Shown: positions 32,265-42,587 of the stretch, piece by piece
Layout: each line of letters begins with the position of its first letter
Numbering within the stretch: the stretch's first letter is position 1
NCBI GenBank assembly: GCA_021234155.1
Contig: JAJEKV010000053.1
Coordinates: forward strand, 9,497,798-9,561,797
From: Isoetes taiwanensis
Taxonomy: Eukaryota > Streptophyta > Lycopodiopsida > Isoetales > Isoetaceae
DNA: 64,000 nt
Reading direction: 5' to 3'
Program-made: the position numbers and the translations under genes
The notes under the pieces: model-generated
The model's input: only the letters and a program-made list of their open reading frames with translations
What the model was told of the DNA's origin: nothing
Databases searched by the model: none

Positions 32265-33924
32265 TGTGACGTCCCCTACTCGTATACGGTGCACTCACCG
32301 TATACAAACAGGAGTTCATCCCCCATACCAGCTCCATGCCGATACAGGGCCCTCCACCTAACACTGCAACCGTGACGGGTTCCAGTGGGAAGAGTGAAGG
32401 GGTCATTTACCCCGTCTCCCTCAGGGTCTACCTAGCTGCGGAAGCGTAAACATACATGTCATTATATAACATAAGCACATAGCCACCTCGAAGGGTGGTC
32501 CATCACATCTGCATAAACAAGGTGAGCACAATACATATGGGGAGTTCTACCCAAGGCTCAGACTCAAGGGAATGGTGACCGGCTTGGGTCTCCGTGAGAT
32601 CATTGCGCATGAAATTCATGGCAATGGATTTGGGCGGCATAAGAACATGGCGTAGGGTTGTCCACTCCATCCGCCCCTCGTACACACTTTGCAGTAGGTT
32701 GAAAAGTGTTGGGACCCGGATCAGAGCCCACGGATGCATAGCCGAAAGGGCTATTCCCGGTTCATCCTCCCGATTCGATGGGGCACGTGGGGATCACTCC
32801 CTCCGAGAGATCTACCTGCCGACTCAAGGTGACTAGAGGGCCACCGCCTTATTCGGACCGAACCCACCGGAAAGTGAACACCACTTCACTGGTGTCGAGC
32901 CCATGCCTTGCCCACACGCAGGGGGCAAGCCATCGCACCTAGTCACAATGATCCCCGGTAGGCTTTACACACCGGAGGGATCGCTCAAGAGTCGACAGAA
33001 CCTCCTTCTCGGCCCGGTCCTCGCCCCTTCACCCACAACCCGGTGTGGCTCTTGTACACAGGCCGAATCTATTGTGTGCTAGAGAGGCTAATCTAGGAGC
33101 ACCTACTACCAAGCTTTAGGTCTCTACCCCCCTTCCCAATACAAGGAGTTCATAGAGATACATCATCCACATACATCATAAGAGAACTAAAGAACAAGAT
33201 CTAATCTATATCATAGAGTTAGGTTCTTTAGTTAGAGGCTGGTATCTAGGGATCTAGAAGGCTGTTATGGCCAATTTAATAGGCTAAACCTACTGATTCT
33301 ATAACTGAAATAGGGTTTAGACTATCTAGCTGGCCAAATACCTGATCCTTGAGTGGCTCCTCCTGACCTGAGCTCGACCATCCTGCTGAAACGCTCGAAT
33401 CAAGGGAAACTAATGATGCAACTCTCTCAGGCAGGGTCTGGGATGCGATTTTGGCTGTTGAGGCAGCCAAAACAGAGTTCTAAAACCCTAGAAACGAAAC
33501 TTGGGCAATTTAGGGTTTCTCTCCTTTAATAGACAAGGGGTTGGCTAGGGTTTCCAATTATCCCCTTTAGGCATGTGGGATAATTGGGAATGGGCCCACT
33601 TGCCATTAATGGCTAGGTGGCAAAATGTGCCCACATGGAAATGTGTGCACATTAATGAAGGTGCACATTGGAAAATGTGCACATTAATTGCACCTATGGG
33701 TATGGCCCACTTGGCATAAGGTGTCCATATGGAAATGTGTGCCCACATTAATGTGTACATTGAGAGATGTGCACATTAATGCCAATGCACATTTCTAGCA
33801 AGTTGCCCCCTAGGGCTACCCACTTGGCTATATGTCGGCGTACACGTCAGTCGGGATGGCGTGTACGCGTGACGAGGCAGTACAGTATACGTCCTGGGAC
33901 CGTATACTGTCCTGGAACGTCACA
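32265..33924 (-). repeat. Gypsy 3' LTR
   Basis: 1660 bp, TGTGACGT...ACGTCACA. Carries inverted repeats near each end: GTATACGGTG/CACCGTATAC at 32282-32305 and ACAGTATACG/CGTATACTGT at 33882-33910. A block of repeated TGTGCACATTAAT lies near 33640-33790. Reading frames here, such as 33545-33760, are duplicated exactly in the other LTR and are not genes. Confidence 0.93.
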
Positions 33925-33940
33925 TTCTCCCCACCTTGAA
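33925..33940 (-). other. Gypsy polypurine tract
   Basis: On the minus strand AAGGTGGGGAGAA directly precedes the 3' LTR. The same sequence borders the related LTR at 54552. Confidence 0.8.
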
Positions 33941-34794
33941 ATGATGTTGTCCGCAGCATCGTGGGTCTCCCCACCTTAGGATCATCCTAACCTGCAATCA
34001 ACCTGATACATACGATAAACTACTATGATACTTACACATTTATTAAGATTACCTTAAGATAATATTTTTAGGACATTATCACGCCCTTATATTATGAAAT
34101 AACTTATCAATTCATAACATCATTAAAACAGGCTACTCAAAAATTTCACTTAACGTGACAATTAAGTTTATCAAAATTAAAATTAACGTCCGAGGTACTC
34201 TTCATTCCTTGCAACACATTCCAACAAAATTTGTGTTGCAAGTCTTCGTAGCTCGACCTCCTTGCCCTCCGGAGCGCTCTATTGGCCTGCAGGTCGACAC
34301 TACGTTAGTACCATTTAATTATTAATAAAATTTTGGTTATATGGTGACCACCCCACCTATCTACATGGATGCATGGCTAATCTCCCGGCGTAGGAAGAGG
34401 GTGAATCTTCCATTATGGCCGCGGAGACAGCGCCTATATGCCTATATGCCGCTCATGCCTACACCCTAGTTGCCCAGCGTGGAGGATAGGTCCTTCCCGT
34501 ATATGGGGCGTGAAGGCCTGATTCCTCCTATCAAAGCATATATGGGGCTAGAGGTGCTTTTCCTATCAGTGCATTCCTTCATGACCTCCTTTCTCTCGAG
34601 GTCGTCTACTTCCGTGGGACAGAAGTAGACTTTCTAATCTACCTTCCACTCACCAAGCGGAAACGCGGTCATGCCTACATTGACATTACACCACGCCCTA
34701 GAGATCACCGTAGTGGTCCCATCATCGGTAACAACGCATGCGACCCATACCAAGCATAGGTTGCATGCGTAGATTAATCTTAACTAACATAGAA
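33941..34794. other. Gypsy non-coding region between the chromodomain and the 3' LTR
   Basis: About 850 bp without a reading frame. No similarity to known domains is seen. Confidence 0.5.
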
Positions 34795-34998
34795 TTAATC
34801 TACACAAATCGACATGCCTGAGCCGATTTCTTCGGAGATGACCTTGCCGTCCCATTGCTCCATAAACTGTGGGTACTGTTTTACTAAATCTTTCTTTAGT
34901 ACCCATGTCGCGTCTTCCACTGGCAAGTGTTTCCACTTGACCAAATACTGGAGGAATTCTGATCTCCTCGTTTTCTTGAAAGCTTTATCAAGAATCAA
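34795..34998 (-). pseudogene. Chromodomain at the integrase C terminus
   Basis: The frame reads RRSEFLQYLVKWKHLPVED followed by ATWVLKKDL, the core of a chromodomain: Tyr in the first strand, LVKWK, then the W of the ATW motif. In chromoviruses this domain follows integrase and is thought to steer integration, in some families by reading methylated H3K9. It is separated from the integrase C-terminal part by a frame break near 35000-35093. Confidence 0.88.
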
Positions 34999-35092
34999 TT
35001 AAAATTATTTCCAAATTGTTCCTCCGGCCATTTCCAACAACGTTGAGTGTCCAAGACTTCGTCCGGATTTGGAGTGTGCTTCTTTAACAAAC

Positions 35093-35918
35093 TCACGGGA
35101 AGACCTTATGGATCTTTAGGTGTGCTGGCAAGTCTAGTTTGTAGGATTGATTGCCTACTCTCTTGACTATTCTGAAAGGTCCAGCCCACCTTGGAGCAAG
35201 CTTCTTGCAATTCCCGATCCTGAGCTTTGCCTGCTTTACCTTGATCTTGAGCCAAACATCATCTCCAACTTTGAACTCTCTGACTGTTCGATGCTTGTCG
35301 GCGATGCTCTTCGACGACTTCTTGCTTGCCCGCCAGATACCCTCGAACTTCTTCCACAAGTCTGCCGCATATCGGCTAACATCTCGGCTGTGGAAACTTC
35401 CACTTTTGACACGGGGTTGTGCCAAGTGTCCGAGTTAGGCAATCGATAGCCGTAATTGATCATAAACGGCGACATTTGGGATGATTCCTGCTTGGTGCTG
35501 TTATATGCAAACTCCACCAAGTAAATAAATTCTTCCCACATACCTTGCTTATTCCAGACATAGTTTCGTAGCATGTCCTCTAAAATCCTGTTGGTCCGCT
35601 CCGTTTGGCCATCTGTCTGAGGATGATATGCCGTGCTCATGGATAGCTTCGTCTGGATTGTCGCAAAGAGGTCCCAAAAGGCTCATGAACCGGATCCCCT
35701 CGGGAGATAATTTCCCTTGGCATGCCATGAAGCCTAAAGATCTCTTTGGTGAAGAGCTTCGCTGTATCCATAGCCGTATCTGTGGTCCTGCAAGGCACAA
35801 AATGTGCCATCTTCGACAACTTGTCGACCACTACCATCAAGGCATCTTTCCCTCTTACGGTCCTTGGGAGCCCTGTGATGAAATCCATGCTAATCACCTC
35901 CCACTTAGCGTTTGGCAC
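35093..35918 (-). pseudogene. Gypsy integrase core and C-terminal GPF region
   Basis: Fragments: 35918-35637 (WEVISMDFITGLPRTVRGK, first catalytic Asp; VDKLSKMAHF), 35640-35236 (STAYHPQTDGQTERTNR with catalytic Glu, then AYNST) and 35425-35093 (RWAGPFRIVKRVGNQSYKL, the GPY/F module). Frame breaks lie near 35690-35640, just after the second-Asp segment IISRGDP, and near 35420. This enzyme would insert the element cDNA. Confidence 0.9.
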
Positions 35919-35966
35919 CGCTAATGGCTCTAAGGCTCCTGGAATTCGGAGCTGCTCCGCCTTTGT

Positions 35967-36600
35967 CTACTGACATAGCTGGCATTCTCTGATGTAGCGA
36001 GCTACTTGCTTCTTCATTCCTGACCAATAATAGCTGCTGCGCACTTTGAAATATGTTTTCATGAATCCCGCATGGCCAGCTATTGGGCTGTTGTGCGTGT
36101 CATGGAGGATCAATTTCCTTATACCTGATGATTCGGGTACGCACAACTTGTTCTTATGGTATAACAGGTTGCCTTCCTTCTTATAATGTTTAAAGGCTTC
36201 CCGCTCCTTATCCGTTTCTAGCCTCCCTCGAGAGGCTTGCCCATACTTCTTGAAATCCATATCCGTTGGCAAAGACTCTTCAATCTTCTTACCAAAGTCG
36301 CTGGAGAGCGTCGAAATTGCATTGCAATGCACTCTAGTTGTCAGGGGGTGCCTTGAAAGCGCATCTGCTACCACATTGAGCTTCCCTGGCTTGTAGACTA
36401 TATCAAAGTCATACTCTTCAAGGAACTCCATCCACCTTCTCTGCCTCAGGTTGAGGTGTGGTTGCGTGAATACATACTGGAGGCTCTGATGGTCTGTATC
36501 CAATTGGAACTTCCTTCCCAAAAGATAATGCCTCCAAATTCTTAATGCCCTGACAACTGCAAGCAATTCCTGATCGTGCGTTGGGTAGCGGCGTTTAAGG
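35967..36600 (-). pseudogene. Gypsy RNase H and integrase zinc-binding region
   Basis: LAVVRALRIWRHYLLGR, DTDHQSLQYV and VADALSRHPL are gypsy RNase H signatures. Downstream HDTHNSPIAGHAGFMKT and YIRECQLCQ form the HHCC finger at the start of integrase. The N-terminal part of RNase H (36600-37075) is in broken frames. Confidence 0.9.
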
Positions 36601-37075
36601 CGCCGTTCATCTTCACGGAGTCAATGCGCTACTACACGCTCTTCTTGCATAAATCGCCCCTGTAGCTATCTTACTTTGCGCGTGCCGCTACAAGCTTGCC
36701 TTTTTTCCTCGGGCGGGGTTAAGGCTGGCGGTTGTTAAAGCTTCCTTCAACAGTTCAAACCACTGCCCAGGCTTTCTTGTGCCAATGCTCGCCCAATCTT
36801 TCACTTTCTCCGCCCTCGTCAAGTCGTTAGCGGGGCTGCTATCTTAGCAAAGTTCTTCCGAACTTCCTGTAGTACCACTAGGGCTGAAAAAACCCGACTT
36901 CATGCACATTCTTCGGCGCCGGCCACTGAATGACGGCTTCAATTTTTGCAGGATCCGTCGAGATGCCTTCTGCTGAGATCACATGACCGAGATACTCCAC
37001 CTTTTCCGTTCTTGGCGTGACGCCCGACAACTTGGCGCATAACCGGGTGCCTCTTCAACTTCTCTAGCACCCTCC

Positions 37076-38175
37076 TCAAGTGTTGTTGTATGCGTGCTCC
37101 TCGAGGGATCTGCTATACACCAAAATGTCATCAAAGAATACGATCACAAAGGTGTCTAAAAACTCCCTGAAGATGTCGTTCATGAGCCTCATGAACGTCG
37201 CGGGGGCATTCGATAAGCCAAAAGGCATTATCGTGAATTCGTAGTGCCCATACCGCGTTCTAAAAGCGGTCTTATGAATATCTTCTTCCTTTATCCGGAT
37301 CTGATGATAGCCTGACCTTAAGTCGATTTTGGAGAAGACCTTTGCCCCTTGGAGTTGATCCATCAAGTCATCCGATCTGGGAAGCGCATACCTGTTCTTG
37401 ATGGTGTGCTTATTCAACTGCCTATAGTCTATGCACATCCTTAAACTGCCATCCTTCTTCTTTACAAAGAGAATGGGCGCTCCAAATGGCGAGACACTAG
37501 GTCTAATGAAGCCTAGGTCGAGCAACTCCTGCAATTGCTTCTTCAGCTCCGACAACTCCTGCGTTGTCATTCTATATGGAGCCTTGCTTGTTGGCTTTGT
37601 TCCCGGTTCGAGTGCTATCTCGCACTCGACTCCCCTATAAGGAGGGAGCTGCTTGATCTCATCTGGAAAGAGATCATGGAACTCCGTGATCAGCTTAGCT
37701 ATTTGCTTCGGCAACTTGCTGAGCACCTTGTCTTCTTTGCTTCCTTCCGATTCCGGCTCACTAATCTCAAGCTTGAAAATGTATGCCACTTGCTCACTCT
37801 TGATGCACTTGAACAGTCGTTTAGAAGACATACACTGCATGATGGAAATAACTTCCTTACCTGTTATCTCAATAATCTTGCCGTCGGGTGTTGGGAAGGT
37901 CACCTTCCGCTTTCCACAATCGATAATGGCCCTTGCTGGTCCAAGGTACTCCATTCCTATAATCAAGTCATTGCCTTGCCAATGCCCATTACTTCTGCCC
38001 CCATTTGGATATTAATCCACGGCAAGTCGATGTCGGGTTAATTCTCTTGCTCCCGCGCCTTCTTGCCCCACTTGCTAAGACAACGGGCCTTGGCTTTGAC
38101 TTTAGTGGTTTCAACTTCAACATTTGAACCATTCGGGGATGCAAAGTTATGGCTACTTCCCCGAAGTCTATCAAG
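37076..38175 (-). pseudogene. Gypsy protease and reverse transcriptase
   Basis: Protease traces lie at 38174-37989 (IDFGEVAITLHPRMVQML; the expected D-S-G reads D-F-G, with a frame break inside). 37966-37076 reads [17 protein letters not shown] (protease end) and then [79 protein letters not shown]. The catalytic box [10 protein letters not shown] is at about 37141-37112. The thumb continues in broken frames to 36600. Confidence 0.92.
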
Positions 38176-38220
38176 ACTATGAATGACTTGGTCTTAGCCT
38201 TCCCTACCGTGGAAATTACT

Positions 38221-39500
38221 TTATACCGGCTCTCGCTTTTTCAGATCTATTCGCGGCAAAGATATGACACTCACCTCAATGTAGTCGCGACCTTCGTCGC
38301 CGCCGTCGTCGTCAGCAGTGTCCCAATCTCCCAATTCAAAGCTAAGCGGCGCACTCATGGCGTAAAGGCGCGGTTCGGTTGTCCTATGGCCCGGCTGGAA
38401 GCACATGAAGCAAAGCCGCTTTTCTATGCACTCTCCTCTTTTCCTTGGGCATCACCTGCCAAAAAGGATCGCCTTTGCTTTGGAGTAGTTTGACCCCTCC
38501 CGCTTGTCCTTGAAGGACACCTGCTTCTTCTCTGCTTGTTTCCCACAGTTTGCCACCATATGGGGCTCTAGCCGGACTGGACTTCAGCCGCTCTAGGGCT
38601 ATAGTTCCACGTCGCCTTGCCTTTGTCACAGAATGTTCTGCCTCTCGCCCGCTATTTTGAGGTCCCGTCCCTTGCAAGCTTATAGCCTTGGACTCTGCTT
38701 CTGATACTGTCTTAGGGTTTATTGCCCTCATAAGCTTGCGGATCTCCTCATTCAGCCCCTCAATATAGCTTTCTACTGCATGCTTCTCACCCAATTTTGG
38801 CACATACAGCCTCAGCCTCATGAATTCCTCTGTATATTTCTGGACTGATTTGTTTCCCTGTTGGAGCCTATAGAACTGCTGCATCATGCTGGACTTATGT
38901 TCCCTTGGAACGTAATGGCGCTTGAAGGCTTTAGCAAACTTCCTGAACTTACAAGCATCCCTGCTTAAGCCATGTGCCTTTGCATAACCCTTCCACCAAA
39001 TCCGTGCGGCTCCCTTCAAGTTGGCTGTTGCCACTCTTCCTTTGTCTTTATCCTTCATGCCATAAGCATTGCCGTACTCACTCATCTCGTCCAGCCATGC
39101 CTCTGCTTCTAATCCTGACCTGTTCTCCCCCGAGAACTGTTCCAGTTTTCGGGCCTTCCATACATTGCCCAGTGCGGAATCTACCTTCTTCACGGTAGTC
39201 GAGGGGCCCCGGTGTCCCTTTGTCGTCCATCCGGGGTATTTCTCTGCCCTTCCCTCTTGGTGTTCCTTTGCCTTCCATCCTGTTCCCTGTCCCGGGCCTG
39301 CTCTTCCTCTTCCTGAGTCAGTCCGAAGTCCGAGCTTGAGTGGGAGGAATCCAGAGCTCGGGGATCTCCTTCTCTTGCTCCTCTTCTTGTCCCTTCCGTT
39401 TTCCCGGAAGCTGATGCTTGTGGCAATTGAGCATTGCCCACCGAACCTGCTCCCAGGCGGCTAATAGAGCCTTTATCTGTTCAAGGTCCGTCCTCATCAT
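38221..39500 (-). pseudogene. Gypsy gag (capsid and zinc knuckle)
   Basis: 39193-38384 holds the retrotransposon gag capsid (LEQFSGENRSGLEAEAWLDE, ARIWWKGYAKAHGL, VQKYTEEFMRLRLYVPKLG, YIEGLNEEIRKLM). A CCHC-like knuckle RLCFMCFQPGH lies near 38420, but the last Cys position reads Glu. An N-terminal piece at 39500-39318 (EQIKALLAAWEQVRWAML) is in another frame, and acidic PAPPKAKELIQEMEPMTPEEE lies further upstream near 39580. Several small indels split the ORF. Confidence 0.88.
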
Positions 39501-39759
39501 GGGGATATCTCCTCCTCTGGGGTCATGGGTTCCATTTCTTGAATAAGTTCCTTTGCCTTGGGTGGTGCAGGGCGGGTCTGTTCTTCCCTAAGGTCTTGGC
39601 GTTGTCGCTCGCCTGAGCCTAGGCCTCTAACTGCATACACAAGTAATTCATGGCTATATGGTTAGTTTTACTTGTTCTCTCGCATTGTTTATGGTTTGTT
39701 GGTATAATTGTGGAATAAAATATATCAACAAAACATTTAAAGTGCAACAGAGATTATAT

Positions 39760-40353
39760 TCATAGACGGGTTGTCCTCAAGGAACTTTTTAACTTGGGCC
39801 GTTCCTCATCTGAGTCGAGCTCCGTGTACTTATTGTCGTCGGACTCCTCTTCTTCTTCGTCTTTTCCTTCCTGCTCTTGCTGATACTGCAAGCGCATCTG
39901 CTCTTCTTCCTGCGCTGCTATGGGGTCCACCTCCATCGGAGGGATAGAGGTTGCCCCCATTGGGTTTTCGGCACGGTGGGATGAGAAGATGGCTAAAGCC
40001 GCGGTGTAGGAGAAGTACTTGGTCCTGTTGGCTGTCAGGACCATGTAGTCTGGCAGCCTTTGCGCTTTGTTGGTCAGGTACTTGGCGATGTTGGGGACAT
40101 CCCCCAAGGCTGCTTGAAGGGATGGGCGGGGAACAAAATAGCCTATGCAAGGGGGGACCTGGACAAGGGAGGGTCCTACCCTAGCTTGGAATTCTGCTAG
40201 GACTTGTCTATATGCTGGGGTTGCATTTAACGTAGCTTGGATGTCAATTTCTTTGCCAAAGACTTGGAAGATGTCATTGACATCTGCCTCCAGAAGCATG
40301 GGTATAGACCTTGGCCGCACTTGTACCATCGGTTTGAAGTCGGCGGTGGCCAT
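39760..40353 (-). CDS. Accessory ORF of the gypsy element: 197-residue protein with acidic tail
   Basis: Intact 197-codon ORF between the H3-like region and gag. Residues 1-130 appear folded (VNDIFQVFGKEIDIQATLN; PSLVQVPPCIGYFVPRPSL; NKAQRLPDYMVLTANRTKYF). Residues 135-185 are Gln/Glu/Asp-rich (GKDEEEEESDDNKYTELDSD), ending basic. I recognise no family. It has its own TATA box (40464-40473) and palindrome pair, the same plan as the H3-like gene. Acidic tails are common in histone chaperones, and a role as partner of the H3-like protein is a guess. It could also be an N-terminal gag-like protein. Confidence 0.7.
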   Translation of the reverse strand: MATADFKPMVQVRPRSIPMLLEADVNDIFQVFGKEIDIQATLNATPAYRQVLAEFQARVGPSLVQVPPCIGYFVPRPSLQAALGDVPNIAKYLTNKAQRLPDYMVLTANRTKYFSYTAALAIFSSHRAENPMGATSIPPMEVDPIAAQEEEQMRLQYQQEQEGKDEEEEESDDNKYTELDSDEERPKLKSSLRTTRL

Positions 40354-40463
40354 TGATCTAGCAAGGAAGGGGTATCAAACGAATGCGTAAGCCCTCGGGG
40401 GCCGGAAGATCGCCTAAGCAGTGGAGAGCAAACTTGCAGGGTGTCAAATGAAAAATGATGGAC

Positions 40464-40473
40464 CTATTTATAG
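40464..40473 (-). promoter_or_regulatory. TATA box of the 197-residue ORF
   Basis: CTATAAATAG on the minus strand, about 111 bp before the ATG at 40353. The identical 10-mer lies at 42502-42511 before the H3-like ATG. The leaders that follow share AGGCGATCTTC, supporting a duplicated promoter. Confidence 0.65.
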
Positions 40474-40650
40474 AAAATGGGGAAACCCTAATTTTTGGAT
40501 GACCTAGAATTTACTGAGATTAGGTGATTCTGACCTATTAAAGGATGCAATTTTAGTTGAAGACTACTTCTAGGGTTTGAGCATGCTAAGAACAACTAAT
40601 GAACCTATTGCAACAACTTGGAGATCATTTGGTGAAGAGAATGACACGAG

Positions 40651-40916
40651 GTCTCACACGTTGCGCCCAGACCGATTTTGAGAATCTCATTTTCTGTCCT
40701 GGCGCGACGTGTGAGACATGGGTCCTAATTGGGCTAGGCTTAATCAATTTGGGTGATTGAAGGCTGTAATTCCATTAAACTCGTCGAGTTAGGCAGAATT
40801 GACCCCTTATTTGTTCGATTTGGAGCTGTTTTGGGCACTTTTGGGCATGGTCTCACACGTTATGCCCGACCCGATTTTGAGAATCTCAAAATCTGTCCCC
40901 GGCGGACGTGTGAGAC
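40651..40916 (-). promoter_or_regulatory. Pair of nested palindromes upstream of the 197-residue ORF
   Basis: Two 67-bp repeats at 40651-40717 and 40850-40916. Outer arms are GTCTCACACGTTGCGCC / GGCGCGACGTGTGAGAC; at the centre is a second palindrome TTTTGAGAATCTCAAAA (last part altered in the first copy). Start-to-start spacing is 199 bp. They lie between the H3-like stop and the TATA box of this ORF. Confidence 0.8.
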
Positions 40917-41060
40917 ATCGTCTCAATTTTGCTTAAAAACTCCAATTTTATCAAATCAAAAACTAGAATTCTATAACTTGACTTAATTAAGCTAGATTAG
41001 ACACATTATTTATCCACAAAATTCTTTATATTAACAAAATTTCTGTTATTTACAAAAGTC

Positions 41061-42399
41061 TCAAGGGCGTTCTCCCTTGATGTGCCTGGCAAGATACATG
41101 TCCTGCCTCATGAGGGTGACCCTCTTCGCGTGTACTGTGCAGGCCGTTGAATCTTCAAAATGTTTACTATTTTTGCCTCTGCTTTGCCTCGTAAGCTAAT
41201 AACAAAGATCTCATCGGTCACGCCAAGCATGTCCGTGTTGTACTCACGCATGACTTCCACCGGACCAAGCGTTGGAACGCGGTGCCCGAGGGATCAAGAG
41301 TCCCAGAGCTCCTCCTGGAAGTGCCGGATTTCCTTGAGGGCTCTGTTCTCCAGCTTCTTCTTGCCGGCCCGCTTCTTTCCTGGTGCTCTGGGAGGCTTGG
41401 GCCTGGGTGGTGGCGGCTTCAATGTTTGGCTTCTTGTCGGATGTCCGCCTTGAATTGTTCTCACCCTGTGCTCCTGGTAATAGGCATTGTAGGCCTCCCA
41501 CTTTGCCATGTAAGCGTTGTGCTCCTTGATCCTCTTCTGATAGACCTTGACAGGGTCTATCACATATGCCTCCCGTTGTGGCCGTGGGGCTTTGACCCTA
41601 TCCCATGTCGGGAACGGTGGGGGCTTCGCCACCTATCCGGCCTCCTCTTGCTCCTGTGCTACCTGCTGGGGCACTTCCTTCTCTCTGGTAGGGGTTTTGG
41701 CAGACTTCGCTCCATCCGTGCGGGCATGCGTAGTCTTGGTCCGAAGCCGCTTGAAGGCGGGGTCTCTTCGCCTGATGATGGTTCGTTGATTCACGGGACC
41801 CGCCGCCAAGCTTGCCGACCTTCACAACTTTCCTGCCGGCTGCCTTGATGGCTTTGGCCTTTCTCTTCTTTGGCCCACTGGCTGTCGTTGGGTCGTCTTC
41901 TCGACGCTTCGTCCTCTGCTCCCGGCGGCGCTCTTTAGCTTCATACTTGCTGATGAAGCGTGCAAGGTCGGCTTCTTCCGTGGGGCTGAGTGTTGGCTGC
42001 TGCTCCTCTTCTCTTCCCCGATCTTCACGTAGGTGGGTCTGGCCCACGGGGTTTCTCTGGGCTGTTGATTGGTCCGGGCCGCTCCCCGCTGCTCCTCCGG
42101 TGGGTTGGTGTTCCCTTGGGGTTGGTCCTGAGCTGTTGACTGGTCCGCCTGCTCCTGCTGCTCCCCGCTTCTTCCCTCCTCTTGTGCAATCTCCTCGAGG
42201 ATTTGTTGCATGATATCCGGCCGGTCGTCCTCTACGAGCTCTGTACGGTCACTCCGGTCCGATCCCGCTTCCTCGCTGAAGACGATTCGCCTTCATGGAG
42301 AAGGCGTTCTCGGGACTCTCTCTGAAGAGGCGGAGCGGCCGGCGCTGGAGGATCCGGGCTTCGCCTAGGCTTCCTTGCGGTTTGTTTGGTGCGGGCCAT
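41061..42399 (-). pseudogene. Histone H3/CENH3-like gene carried by the gypsy element (frameshifted)
   Basis: ATG at 42399 starts MARTKQTARKPRRSP: residues after Met equal histone H3 positions 1-9. The frame ends at TAG 42232; the rest is read in several frames. A long tail follows, with acidic (TELVEDDRPDIMQQILEE), charged (FISKYEAKERRREQRTKRRE) and NLS-like basic (PKKRKAKAIKAAGRKVVK, near 41873) segments. The histone fold follows: ALKEIRHFQ (41341-41315, alpha-N), LLIPRAP, FQRLVR (41277-41260), EVMREYNTDM (from 41257, alpha-1/loop 1), [13 protein letters not shown] (alpha-2), then [20 protein letters not shown] and [12 protein letters not shown] ending at TGA 41061. ALKEIRHFQ, LLIP and VTLMR.D are CENH3-like; the GERP end is like ordinary H3. 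Loop 1 seems about two residues longer than in H3. About 445 codons, with no visible introns, against 130-180 for plant CENH3. At least five frame breaks mean this copy is damaged or has consensus indel errors. Confidence 0.88.
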
Positions 42400-42501
42400 C
42401 ATTTGGCGGTTTGCCGACGGAGCTAAGCGCCGAGAAGATCGCCTTGGCGGACACGAGCAATTTTTCTAAGGACAGAACGTGGAAATGGGAGGGGTCTAGG
42501 T

Positions 42502-42511
42502 CTATTTATAG
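42502..42511 (-). promoter_or_regulatory. TATA box of the H3-like gene
   Basis: CTATAAATAG on the minus strand, about 103 bp before the ATG at 42399. It is identical to the box before the 197-residue ORF. A start near 42475 would give a leader of about 75 nt containing AAGGCGATCTTC, as in the other unit. Confidence 0.65.
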
Positions 42512-42587
42512 GGGTCAATTTTTAGGTCAACTTTTAAACTACCTTTTTGGTTTGCTTAAAATATCTAAAACCCCTAATTAAGCAAGG

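Noticed and set aside
33545-33760. 71-residue frame, identical copy at 44340-44555
   Set aside because: It lies in the LTR pair; identity reflects LTR duplication, not two genes.
41282-42213. Plus-strand frames of 130-190 residues over the H3-like region
   Set aside because: They are antisense shadows; minus-strand fragments carry histone motifs in the right order.
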